A DNA stretch of 64,000 nt from Streptomyces sp. R41 (GTDB taxonomy: Bacteria; Actinomycetota; Actinomycetes; Streptomycetales; Streptomycetaceae): the NCBI RefSeq assembly GCF_041053055.1, contig NZ_CP163443.1:8477001-8541000 (forward strand), given 5' to 3'. Position 1 is the first letter of the stretch; each line of letters opens with the position of its first letter. Below the pieces are notes generated by a model. It was not told the DNA's origin. It searched no databases and was given only the letters and a program-made list of their open reading frames with translations. Below are positions 16,347 through 24,485 of this stretch, in pieces. Both the position numbers and the translations under genes were made by a program.

Positions 16347-17300
16347 ATGCGCCGTACCGCCCGTGCCCTGTCCGCCACCGCCCTGGCCGGTGCCGCCCTT
16401 GGCGCCGCCGCGTCGGCCGCGTCCGCGGATCCGGCCGCGGAGGTCAGCCCGGGGTCCGTCGAGCCCGGTGGCACCGTCACCATCTCCGTCACCTGCGACG
16501 CGATCGGCGGCTCTCCGCCCGACTTCATCGACGCCACCTCGGAGGGCTTCGAGGAGGGTAAGGTCCAGCTGCGCCGGGTGGAGGGCGACGCGCAGGGTGT
16601 GGCGGGCGCCGCCGCCTACCGGGGTACGGCCCGTATCCCTCAGGGCGACGCCGCCGCCGACGACCCCGAAGCGGTGGGCGCGGAGTCGGAGTGGGGCGTC
16701 GACGGGGCGTGCCCCGGTGCCTCGGGTGGCCAGGAGAAGAAGTGGAAGGCCTCGTACACCGTGGCCCGTGGTCCAACCGCGGCGAGCGACACCGCCCAGA
16801 GCCTGCCGGACAGCGGTACAGGGCAGAGCCTGCTGGACAGCGACGCCGTTGAGCGCCCGCCGGACACTGGCACTGGGCAGAGCCTGCCGGAGAGCGACGC
16901 CGTTGAGCGCCCGCCCGACAGCGGTACAGGGCAGAGCCTGCCGGACGGCGACGCCGTTGAGCGCCCGCCGGACACTGGCACTGGGCAGAGCCTGCCGGAG
17001 AGCGACGCCGTTGAGCGCCCGCCCGACAGCGGTACAGGGCAGAGCCCGCCCGACAGCGGCACAGGGCACAGCCTGCCGGACAGCGACGACGGCGAGCGCC
17101 CGCCGGGAGTCGGCACCGTACAGCCCGAGAGCGGTACCGGGCAGCGTCCGCCGACCGTTGAGGGCGGGGTGCAGGCCGGGGAGGGCGGCGCCTTCACCGA
17201 CTCCGTCCCGGCGTTGGTCGCCGGGGGTGTCCTGATCGCGGGCGGGCTGGGCGCTGCTGTCCACCGACTGCGCCACAAGGACACGTCAGCCGACGATTGA
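16347..17300 (+). CDS. Secreted, membrane-anchored repeat protein
   Basis: The 317-residue protein starts with a signal peptide (MRRTARALSATALAGAALGA, cleavage near ASA-DP). A beta-type domain of about 110 residues with VEPGGTVTISVTCDAIGG and a second cysteine (GVDGACPG) follows. A low-complexity acidic stalk of 18-residue repeats (DSGTGQSLPESDAVERPP) spans residues 155-250. The end is a membrane anchor, VPALVAGGVLIAGGLGAAV, with the basic tail HRLRHKD. There is no LPXTG motif. Streptomyces has many such exported proteins; the stalk may carry the domain across the cell wall. Function is unknown. Confidence 0.82.
   Translation: MRRTARALSATALAGAALGAAASAASADPAAEVSPGSVEPGGTVTISVTCDAIGGSPPDFIDATSEGFEEGKVQLRRVEGDAQGVAGAAAYRGTARIPQGDAAADDPEAVGAESEWGVDGACPGASGGQEKKWKASYTVARGPTAASDTAQSLPDSGTGQSLLDSDAVERPPDTGTGQSLPESDAVERPPDSGTGQSLPDGDAVERPPDTGTGQSLPESDAVERPPDSGTGQSPPDSGTGHSLPDSDDGERPPGVGTVQPESGTGQRPPTVEGGVQAGEGGAFTDSVPALVAGGVLIAGGLGAAVHRLRHKDTSADD
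16809..17106 (+). repeat. 54-bp coding tandem repeat (18 aa units)
   Basis: Five to six units each encode DxGTGQSLPxSDAVERPP. Alternate units differ in step (DSGTG with agcggtaca, DTGTG with actggcact), giving a higher-order 108-bp unit present twice. The near identity of these 108-bp units at the DNA level indicates recent expansion. Confidence 0.9.
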
Positions 17301-17518
17301 CGCTGTGACGGGCAGAACCCGTCCGGCCGCCATGGGGCGACCGAACCCTGGGTACGGAGAGGCCGAGGGCGCGAGCGGCACCGTACGAGAGGCTGTACGA
17401 AGGGACAGGAACACCGGGGACGGTACGGAGGCAGGAGCACCGGAGCGGGGCACGGCAGCGGCGACGGGGCAGTACACCGGCGACACGGCACGGCACCACG
17501 GACTGCGCGGAGGAACGT

Positions 17519-18766
17519 ATGCGGCGGACGGTTCCGGAAGGTCACGGCCCCGTCCGTTACGGCCCGCCCCTTCCCGATCAGGGCCTGCCCGTGCTGCCGG
17601 AACTCCGCTCCGCGCTGGCCGCCGCCGCGGATCGCGCCCACGCCGAGCCCTCCGGCGGCGGGCCGGCGCTCCTCGACGCGGCCTGTGCCTACTGGAGCCG
17701 ACGCGGACTGCCCACCGCACACGACCGGGTGGCCGCCGCACCCGGTGCCCCCGCGCTGCTCCTCGCGCTGACCGGCGCGCTCGGCGGCGATGTCCTCGTG
17801 TCGCGCCCGTGCGCCGCCTGGTGGGCGCCGCAGGTACGGCTGTTGGGCAGATCCGTGTTCCATGTGGCGACGCCCGCGGAGTGCGGGGGCCTCCCGGATC
17901 CGTACGCCCTCCTGGAAACCGTCCGAAGGGTCCGCGCCGAGGGCGGTGAACCGCGGCTGCTCGTGCTCTCCGTGGCCGACGACCCCACCGCGACCGTCGC
18001 GCCGCCCGAGGTCGTCCACGAGACCGTCGAGGCCGCGGTGGGCGAGGGACTGCACATCGTCAGCGACGAGACCTGGCGCGACACGCTGCACCGGCCGCAC
18101 GACACGGTGCTGCTCAGCCCCGCCGAGATGCTCCCCGACGAGGTCACCGTTCTCACGGACCTCACGGGCGCCTTCCTGCCGCAGGGCTGGCCGGCAGCCG
18201 TCGCCCGCTTTCCGGACACCGACTCCGGGGTCGGGCTGCGTGCCCGTGTCCTCGACGTGCTCACCGTGCTGGGCGCGCTGGTCGCCGAACCGGTCGCCGC
18301 GGCGGCCGCGTACGCGCTCGACGAACCCGCCGCGATCACGGATCGGCTCACCGCCGCCGTACACCTGCACGCGCGCGTGGCCGCCGCCGCGCACCACGCG
18401 GTGGTCGACGCGGGCGCCGTCGCGCGGCCCCCGCAGGCCGGCAGACACCTGTATGTGGACCTCGGCCCGCTGCGCTCCGCGCTCGGCGCGCACGGCGTGG
18501 GCGACGCCCAGGACCTGGAGGACTTCCTCACCGCCCGTCTCGGCATGCCCGCGCCGGGCGGCCACCGGTTCGGCGACGACCTCGCGGCGCTGAGGGTGCG
18601 GCTGGGCACCGGGCCGCTGCTCGGTGCCACGGACGAGGAGCGGGCGGAAAGCCTCACGTCACCCTCGCCGTTGGAACTGCCACATGTGCAACGCGCGTTG
18701 ACCCTGTTGGGGTCGGCCTTCGACGATCTCCGTGACGACGCTCAGCGATGGGAGCCTCCTCGATGA
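17519..18766 (+). CDS. Aminotransferase class I/II-fold protein lacking the PLP lysine
   Basis: The 415-residue protein follows the fold-type I layout: an N-terminal arm, a large domain with VAAAPGAPALLLALTGALGGDVLVSRP, VLSVADDPTATV where NPxNPTG is expected, HIVSDETWRDTLH where the DExY motif is expected, and TDLTGAFLPQGW (residues 213-224) where SxSK is expected. Glycine 217 stands at the Schiff-base lysine. The entire protein contains no lysine at all. It probably cannot use PLP in the usual way and may have a structural, binding or regulatory role. A strong ggaggaacg precedes the ATG. The stop overlaps the next gene's ATG (ATGA). Confidence 0.75.
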   Translation: MRRTVPEGHGPVRYGPPLPDQGLPVLPELRSALAAAADRAHAEPSGGGPALLDAACAYWSRRGLPTAHDRVAAAPGAPALLLALTGALGGDVLVSRPCAAWWAPQVRLLGRSVFHVATPAECGGLPDPYALLETVRRVRAEGGEPRLLVLSVADDPTATVAPPEVVHETVEAAVGEGLHIVSDETWRDTLHRPHDTVLLSPAEMLPDEVTVLTDLTGAFLPQGWPAAVARFPDTDSGVGLRARVLDVLTVLGALVAEPVAAAAAYALDEPAAITDRLTAAVHLHARVAAAAHHAVVDAGAVARPPQAGRHLYVDLGPLRSALGAHGVGDAQDLEDFLTARLGMPAPGGHRFGDDLAALRVRLGTGPLLGATDEERAESLTSPSPLELPHVQRALTLLGSAFDDLRDDAQRWEPPR

Positions 18767-19956
18767 CGCAGCAGTCCGAGTCGACCACGAGCACGACTAC
18801 GACCACTCAGGACGCCGACGATCCGGCGTCCTCTTCGCCCCCGGCGGCGGCCGGGCACGTGTCTCCCGCCGTTCCTCTCGCCCCTGCTGTTCCTGCCGGT
18901 CCTCTCGCTCCTGTCGGTCCCCTCGCCGAGCCCCGTCCGCTCGGCGAGCGGCGTGTCTGGCCGCGGTCCTTCGTGGACCGGCTGACCGCGCCGCTGCCCG
19001 GGATGCGGGCCTTCGCCCGGTTCGCGCGCGAGGGCGCGTTGCGGCCGGGGGCCGAAGGGCTCGCCGACATTCCGCTGCTGCCGTTCGACCCGGGGCCGTT
19101 GCCCCGGGTCGACGCGCGCACGGTCGCCGTCTCCTGGGCGGGCCACGCGAGTTGGGTGATCCGGATCGGCGGACTCACCGTCCTCACCGACCCGGTCTGG
19201 TCCCGCAAGATTCTCGGCACCCCGGCCCGGATCACGCCGGTCGGTGTGGCCTGGAGCGCGCTGCCGCGTGTCGACGCGGTCGTCATCAGTCACAACCACT
19301 ACGACCACCTGGACGCGCCGACCCTGCGCCGACTCCCGCGCGACACACCGGTGTTCGTACCGGCCGGCCTCGGCCGCTGGTTCAGGTGCCGCCGGTTCAC
19401 CCGGGTCACCGAGCTGGACTGGTGGGAGGCGGCCGAACTGCGCGGCGTCCGCTTCGACTTCGTCCCTGCCCACCACTGGTCCAAGCGCAGCCTGACCGAC
19501 ACCTGTCGCACGCTGTGGGGCGGCTGGGTCCTCACCGCACCGGACGGGCAGCGCCTGTACTTCGCGGGCGACACGGGGTACGGGCACTGGTTCGCCCGCA
19601 TCGGCCGGCGCTACCCGGGTATTGACCTGGCGTTGTTGCCGATCGGTGCGTACGACCCCCGGTGGTGGCTCAGCGATGTCCACTGCGACCCGGAGGAGGC
19701 GGTGCGGGCCGCCGTCGACCTCGGCGCGCACCGCATGGCGCCCATGCACTGGGGCACCTTCGTCCTCTCCGCCGAGCCCGTCCTGGAACCGTTGACACGG
19801 GTGCGGGCGGCCTGGGAGAAGGCGGGGCTGGCCCGGGAGGCGTTGTGGGACCTGCCGGTGGGGGCGTCCCGGGTGCTGGGCCCCGTCAGGGGCGCGGGGA
19901 ACTGCGCGACAAGCCCCCACCGGCCGGCAGACAAAGAACAACCCAGCGGGGTCTGA
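18763..19956 (+). CDS. MBL-fold metallo-hydrolase (UlaG/NAPE-PLD-like)
   Basis: After a Thr/Ser/Pro-rich N-terminus of about 75 residues the protein shows a metallo-beta-lactamase fold: VSWAGHASWVIRIGG, the metal site VVISHNHYDHLDA, FAGDTGYGHWF and HRMAPMHWGTF. This is the L-ascorbate-6-phosphate lactonase/NAPE-PLD-like subgroup acting on phosphodiesters or lactones. It is coupled to the aminotransferase-fold gene by ATGA overlap. The last 20 or so residues (RGAGNCATSPHRPADKEQPSGV) are encoded by intergenic repeat copy C, so the natural C-terminus has been replaced. Confidence 0.85.
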   Translation: MTQQSESTTSTTTTTQDADDPASSSPPAAAGHVSPAVPLAPAVPAGPLAPVGPLAEPRPLGERRVWPRSFVDRLTAPLPGMRAFARFAREGALRPGAEGLADIPLLPFDPGPLPRVDARTVAVSWAGHASWVIRIGGLTVLTDPVWSRKILGTPARITPVGVAWSALPRVDAVVISHNHYDHLDAPTLRRLPRDTPVFVPAGLGRWFRCRRFTRVTELDWWEAAELRGVRFDFVPAHHWSKRSLTDTCRTLWGGWVLTAPDGQRLYFAGDTGYGHWFARIGRRYPGIDLALLPIGAYDPRWWLSDVHCDPEEAVRAAVDLGAHRMAPMHWGTFVLSAEPVLEPLTRVRAAWEKAGLAREALWDLPVGASRVLGPVRGAGNCATSPHRPADKEQPSGV

Positions 19957-20005
19957 GGGCGGAGCCCCCAGGTACGGGACGGGTAGCGGCGGAGGGGGCG
20001 AAAAT
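19877..20005. repeat. Intergenic palindromic repeat, copy C, invading a gene end
   Basis: Relative to copy B it is inverted: ggggcgcggggaactgcgcgacaagcccccaccgg, then ggagcccccaggtacgggacgggtagcggcggagggggcgaaaa. It covers the last codons and stop of the metallo-hydrolase gene and reaches the convergent DedA gene end. Confidence 0.85.
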
Positions 20006-20018
20006 CGCTGGCCATGGC

Positions 20019-20642
20019 CTACGCGGCCGGCCTCCGTACCCTCCGCCACACGCTCGGTGCCACGCTGATCGCCAGCGTGAGCGCCACCGCGGCGACCACT
20101 CCCTCCCACGGCTCGCTGAAGAGGGACCCGCCGAGGATGCCGATCAACTGGTACGTCACCGCCCAGGCGAGGCAGGCGGGAACGTCGCCGCGGGCGAAGG
20201 TGCGCAGCGGCATCTTCGCCATGAGACAGGCGAGCATGACCGGGATGCGGCCGGCCGGGACCAGTCGGGAGAGGACGAGCACGGCGATGCCGTGGTCGCT
20301 CAGCTTCTCCTGGGCCTGGGCGAGCCGGTCCTCGGGGGCGCGGTCGCGGAGGGTCTCCAGCCAACGCGAGCCGTTCTTGGACCGCATACCGCGCTGACCG
20401 AGCCAGTACAGCGCGACATCACCGAGGAACGCCGCGAGCGCCGCCACCGCGAAGACCAGCAGGAGCGCGAACGGCGCCGTCTGATGAAAGGCGACGACAG
20501 CCGCCGAACTCACCAGCGCTCCCGTCGGCACCACCGGCACCAGCGCGCCGATCAGCACCAGCAGGAAGAGAGTGGGGTACCCGATCGCCTGCTGCGTGGA
20601 CTCCGGCGGCGTGGTCGTGGCGGCCGCGGTCAGGAATATCAC
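20019..20642 (-). CDS. DedA family membrane protein
   Basis: The 207-residue protein has four to five membrane spans. DedA hallmarks are the re-entrant segment LLVLIGALVPVVPTGALV, the FAVAALAAFLGDVALYWLGQRG motif and the basic VLSRLVPAGRIPVMLACLMAKMPLRTFARGDV, where the arginine and proline are conserved. DedA proteins take part in lipid carrier recycling and envelope homeostasis. The start lies next to a repeat-filled spacer. It is convergent with the metallo-hydrolase gene across palindrome C. Confidence 0.88.
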   Translation of the reverse strand: MIFLTAAATTTPPESTQQAIGYPTLFLLVLIGALVPVVPTGALVSSAAVVAFHQTAPFALLLVFAVAALAAFLGDVALYWLGQRGMRSKNGSRWLETLRDRAPEDRLAQAQEKLSDHGIAVLVLSRLVPAGRIPVMLACLMAKMPLRTFARGDVPACLAWAVTYQLIGILGGSLFSEPWEGVVAAVALTLAISVAPSVWRRVRRPAA

Positions 20643-20705
20643 CGGGTGACCTCCGGCCGAGCGTCTCCGCCGTGCTCCGCTCCATGCACGGCATTCGCCG
20701 CGGGT

Positions 20706-20943
20706 GCGGTGGACAGGCTCGTCACCGCGCGGCCGCCTGCCGGGCGGCGCGACGACGGTCGCGGCGTCGCGGTGGACAGGTTCGCCACTGCGCGGCCGCT
20801 CGCCGGGCGGTGCGGCGGCTTCGGTGTCGCGGTGGCCAGGTTCGTCACCGCGTGACCGCCGGCCAGGCGGTGCGACGACGGTCGCGGCGTCGCGCTGGAC
20901 GGGTTCACCGCGCGACCTCCGGGCGTACGCTCTCGCCGTGTTC
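20706..20943. repeat. 63-bp degenerate tandem repeat (3.5 units) and duplicated gene tail
   Basis: Units begin gcggtggacaggctcgtcaccg at 20706, 20769, 20829 and a partial one at 20892, with lengths 63, 60 and 63. They fill the spacer between DedA and the minus-strand metallo-hydrolase. The tail of that hydrolase (EHGESVRPEVAR) is echoed at 20639-20690 as EHGGDARPEVTR in a different frame, pointing to local duplication. Confidence 0.8.
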
Positions 20944-21678
20944 GAGGCGGTGGACCGTGACCTGGGGCGCGCGTTCGGCGGCGAGGCGTACGAACTCCTC
21001 GCCCGGCGCGTGGAATTCGTGGGGGCGCACGGCGTCCATCCCGATCGGCCAGTACGTGCCGTAGTGCACCGGCACGGCGCTGAGCGGCATCAACTGGGCG
21101 AGCGCCTCCGCGGCGCGCCCCGCGTCGAGGTGGCCCTCCCCGAGGTACGGCCCCCATCCGCCCACCGGTAGGAGCGCGACGTCGACCGGTCCGACCTCCT
21201 CGGCCATTGTCGCGAACAGCCCGGTGTCCCCGGCGAAGTACGTGCGCGCCTCGCCCTCGACCACGTACCCGACGGCGGGGGAGCGGTGCGGCCCGACGGG
21301 CAGTCGCCGCCCGTCGTGGCGTGCCGAAACGGTGCGTACCACCAGGTCACCGACCTGCGTCCGGTCGCCGGGCACCACCTCGGTGATCCGGAGATGGTCG
21401 AGCCTGCGCAGCCCGGGCACCGCGCGCGGCGCGCCCTTCGGCACCAGCAGCCGCGTACCGGGCGCGAGTTTCGCCAGCGAGGGCAGGTGCAGATGGTCGG
21501 CGTGCAGATGGGAGACCAGTGCCACGTCGGCGACCGCCGCCCGGGGCGGGGGCGGCGCCCCGCGCCTGCGCCGAAGGTGTGCGAGCCGGCGCGCGAAGAG
21601 CGGGTCGGTGAGCAGGCGTGTTCCGGAGTCCTCCAGCGTGCAGGTGGCGTGCCCCCACCAGGTGATCTCCACCGGCAC
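20905..21678 (-). CDS. MBL-fold metallo-hydrolase
   Basis: The 257-residue single-domain protein begins MPVEITWWGHATCTLEDSGTRLLTDPLF and carries the metal-binding loop VALVSHLHADHLHLPSL, then YFAGDTGLFATM and PVHYGTYWPIGMD. It resembles the UlaG-like group as does the 18763 gene but without the long N-terminus. The two are not close copies. Its substrate is unknown. It may be co-transcribed with DedA downstream. Confidence 0.87.
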   Translation of the reverse strand: MPVEITWWGHATCTLEDSGTRLLTDPLFARRLAHLRRRRGAPPPPRAAVADVALVSHLHADHLHLPSLAKLAPGTRLLVPKGAPRAVPGLRRLDHLRITEVVPGDRTQVGDLVVRTVSARHDGRRLPVGPHRSPAVGYVVEGEARTYFAGDTGLFATMAEEVGPVDVALLPVGGWGPYLGEGHLDAGRAAEALAQLMPLSAVPVHYGTYWPIGMDAVRPHEFHAPGEEFVRLAAERAPQVTVHRLEHGESVRPEVAR

Positions 21679-21762
21679 CTCTTTGCCTCCTTCGCGCGAC
21701 TCCCCCCGAGCCTACGGGCAGGAGTAGGGTCGGCGGCGAAACCCGGAGGTGAGGGGGACGCC

Positions 21763-22230
21763 ATGGGAGACGCGCGCGGTGCCTTTGGCACGCACGCCCT
21801 CAAGTTCTCGCTCGAACAGGGCGGCCCCGCGTCGCTTCGCGTGACGGCGATCGCGAGCCTGACGCCCCTGGAGGAGCTCGACGCGGACCCCTTCCTCGTC
21901 GACTCCCGCAGCCAGCACGCGATGTGCGCCCGCTGGGCCGCCGAGCGCGGCTACGTGGTCACGCGGGAACTCCTCGTACGTGGTCTGCGCCCCGATCACC
22001 GCACCCTGTGGGCGGACGTCGAGGCGGGCCTCGTCGATCTGTTCGTCGCGCCCAGCCGGCGTGTGCTGGAGCGCGCTCTCGCCTCGGTCGACGAGTTCAC
22101 CGCCGAGTGCGCGCGCCGCGGCGTGCGGGTCGAGACCGTCGGCTGCGCGGAACCGTCGTACGACGCCCAGATGAAGGCCCGGGTCCACCGCCGTCTGTCG
22201 ATGCCGACGGCGGGGTACGACGGCCGCTGA
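21763..22230 (+). CDS. Small resolvase-like hypothetical protein
   Basis: This 155-residue protein contains SQHAMCARWAAERGYVVTREL, then ADVEAGLVDLFVAPSRRVLERAL and VDEFTAECARRGVRVETV. The order resembles the N-terminal catalytic domain of serine recombinases (QxxxCxxxAxxxGY, vxxgxvDxvv..drLxR, gVxve). The usual YxRVSxxxQ opening is altered to FLVDSRSQHAM, and there is no recombinase or DNA-binding C-terminal region. It could be a domesticated fragment or merely a similar fold. Ggaggtgag precedes the ATG. Confidence 0.5.
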   Translation: MGDARGAFGTHALKFSLEQGGPASLRVTAIASLTPLEELDADPFLVDSRSQHAMCARWAAERGYVVTRELLVRGLRPDHRTLWADVEAGLVDLFVAPSRRVLERALASVDEFTAECARRGVRVETVGCAEPSYDAQMKARVHRRLSMPTAGYDGR

Positions 22231-22326
22231 ACCCCCGACGGGGACACAGAGCCCCATCCGCCCGTTGTGACAGGGTGGGAGCAGGCCTGGTCGACCGGGC
22301 GGGCCGGGACGTGAGGTGGACTGGGC

Positions 22327-24402
22327 GTGGGTGGAGGGCGTTGGCGGCGGGTCCTCAGCGGAGTGTGGCGGAGCATCGCGGTGTGGGCCGTGTCCACGGT
22401 CACGATGCTCGTCCTGGCCGGTGTGCTGCCCGACTTCCAGTTGCAGTCGGACACCGGAGACAGTGCCACGCAGATCACCGTCACCGCGGCGGCCGGCGCG
22501 GGCGTCTTCGGTCTGCTGTCCTCGCTCGTGTGGCCCCTGCTCGTCAGGGCGTTGCTGCTGGTGCCCGCCCTCGTGCTCGGGCTGCTCGTCTTCTTCCTCA
22601 ACGGGTCCCTGCTGCTGATCGCCCTGCGGATCAGCCCCTCCGGGCAGGGTGAGGTCGCCCCCGAGACGGCCGTGGTCGTCGCCGCCGTGATGTCGGCCGT
22701 CGCCTCGGCCACGGGTGGTGCCCTGGCCGTACGGGACGACGACGCGTACCGACGCAGGCTGTACCGGCTCGCCGACCGGCGCCGCAGGCGCGCCGCCGGA
22801 CAGGCCGGGCCCTCGACCCCCGGCGCCGTCTTCCTCCAGCTCGACGGCGTGGGCCACGACGTCCTGGAGGGGGCCATCGGCAAGGGGCTCATGCCGACCG
22901 TCGCGCAGTGGCTCGGCGGCAGGCGGCCCACCCACCGGCTCACCCCCTGGCGCACCGACTGGTCCAGCCAGACCGGCGCCAGCCAGCTCGGCATCCTGCA
23001 CGGCAGCAACCACGACATCCCGGCCTTCCGGTGGTACGAGAAGGACAGCGGCGAGGTCATGGTGTGCAACCGGCCCACGAGCGCCGCCGAACTCCAGCGC
23101 CGGGCGATCGAGTACACCGGTGACGGGGGACTGCTCACCGTCGACGGCGCCAGCCGCGGCAACCTCTTCAGCGGCGGTGCCGACGAGTTGGCCCTCGTGC
23201 TGTCCATCGCGGCGCGAAGGGGCAGGGAGAACCGCTCCAGGGCAGGCTATTTCGCCTACTTCAGCGACCCCGCCAACGCCGTCCGAACCGCCATGTCGTT
23301 CGTCGCCGAGGTCTTCCGGGAGAGGGGCCAGGCCACGTGGGCCCGACTCAAGAAGCGGCGCCCGCGCGTCAAGCGCGGCGGGCTGTACCCCTTCGTCCGC
23401 GCCTTCGCGACCGTCGTCGAGCGGGACGTCGTCGTCGCCGCGGTGATCGGCGACATGCTCGCCGGGCGCAACGCGGTCTACGCGGACCTGGTGGCGTACG
23501 ACGAAGTGGCACACCACTCCGGGCCGCGCAGCCGCGACGCCGAGAAGGTCCTGGAGCGGCTCGACCGGTCGCTCGCGCTGATGGCGAAGGTCGCCGAGCA
23601 CGCGCCGCGGCCGTACCGGATCGTGCTGCTGTCCGACCACGGCCAGAGCCCCGGCGAGACCTTCCTGACCCGCTACGGCCTCACCCTCGGCAATCTGGTC
23701 CGCGCTGGCTGCGGGCTGCCCGTGCCGCGCAAGGCGCAGCGCACGCACAGCGGTGCCGAGGCCCGGGCCGCCGTACGGGCCGCGCTGCGCAGGCCGGTCG
23801 AGGAGGGCGGCGAGCAGCACCGCCCCTCGCGGCGCCGCTCCGAGCCCATCGTGCTGGCCTCCGGCAACCTCGGCCTGGTCTCCTTCCCCGATGTGCCGCA
23901 CCGGATGAGCCGGGAGGAGATCGACCGGCGCCATCCCGCGCTGCTGTCCACGCTCGCCAACCACCCCGGCGTCGGCTTCGTGCTCGTCCGCAGCGAGGAG
24001 CACGGCGGCCTCGTGCTCGGCGCCCACGGCGCTCAGGTACCGGTGGACGAGCTCGACGACGCATACCCGGGCCCGCTCGCCGACTTCGGCCCCGGCGCCG
24101 CCGACGCCGTACGGCGCACGCACGCGTTCCCGCACGTCGCCGACATCATGGTCAACTCCTGGTACGAACCCGGGGAGGGCGAAGTCCTCGCCTTCGAGGA
24201 GCAGATCGGCTCGCACGGCGGACTCGGCGGGGCTCAGGCACGGCCCTTCCTGCTGTCGCCGGTGGCGCTGTCCGCGCCGGTGGAGGACGACGGCGAACTC
24301 GTCGGCGCGGAGCACGTGCACCGCGTACTGCGGCGCTGGCTGCGCGAGTGCGACGGCCCCCAGGTACCGCTGGCGGCACGCCCGAACGAGCGTGCCGCCT
24401 GA
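22327..24402 (+). CDS. Membrane-anchored alkaline phosphatase/nucleotide pyrophosphatase-type protein with holin-like N-terminus
   Basis: The 691-residue protein starts with four predicted membrane segments (SIAVWAVSTVTMLVLAGVLP, VFGLLSSLVWPLLVRALLLV, ALVLGLLVFFLNGSLLLIAL and AVVVAAVMSAVASATGGALAV), the pattern annotated as mycobacterial-type phage holin family. From residue 155 an alkaline phosphatase-superfamily domain follows: AVFLQLDGVGHDVLEGAIGKGLMPTVAQWL, LVAYDEVAHHSGPRSRDA and IVLLSDHGQSPGETF, where Asp/His metal ligands are expected. GNLGLVSF near residue 525 continues the domain. It may hydrolyse lipid-linked or envelope phosphates at the membrane; a specific substrate cannot be assigned. 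GTG start. Confidence 0.8.
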   Translation: MGGGRWRRVLSGVWRSIAVWAVSTVTMLVLAGVLPDFQLQSDTGDSATQITVTAAAGAGVFGLLSSLVWPLLVRALLLVPALVLGLLVFFLNGSLLLIALRISPSGQGEVAPETAVVVAAVMSAVASATGGALAVRDDDAYRRRLYRLADRRRRRAAGQAGPSTPGAVFLQLDGVGHDVLEGAIGKGLMPTVAQWLGGRRPTHRLTPWRTDWSSQTGASQLGILHGSNHDIPAFRWYEKDSGEVMVCNRPTSAAELQRRAIEYTGDGGLLTVDGASRGNLFSGGADELALVLSIAARRGRENRSRAGYFAYFSDPANAVRTAMSFVAEVFRERGQATWARLKKRRPRVKRGGLYPFVRAFATVVERDVVVAAVIGDMLAGRNAVYADLVAYDEVAHHSGPRSRDAEKVLERLDRSLALMAKVAEHAPRPYRIVLLSDHGQSPGETFLTRYGLTLGNLVRAGCGLPVPRKAQRTHSGAEARAAVRAALRRPVEEGGEQHRPSRRRSEPIVLASGNLGLVSFPDVPHRMSREEIDRRHPALLSTLANHPGVGFVLVRSEEHGGLVLGAHGAQVPVDELDDAYPGPLADFGPGAADAVRRTHAFPHVADIMVNSWYEPGEGEVLAFEEQIGSHGGLGGAQARPFLLSPVALSAPVEDDGELVGAEHVHRVLRRWLRECDGPQVPLAARPNERAA

Positions 24403-24485
24403 GCGCCCCCGCGCCCGCTGACTCGGAGTGGCTGAGCGCCTCTGCCTGCTGACTCAGCGGGCCTGAGCGCCTCTGCCCTGCCGAC

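Noticed and set aside
20639..21157. Minus-strand frame through the 63-bp repeats
   Set aside because: It lies out of frame with the metallo-hydrolase and consists of repeat translation; treated as a repeat, not a gene.
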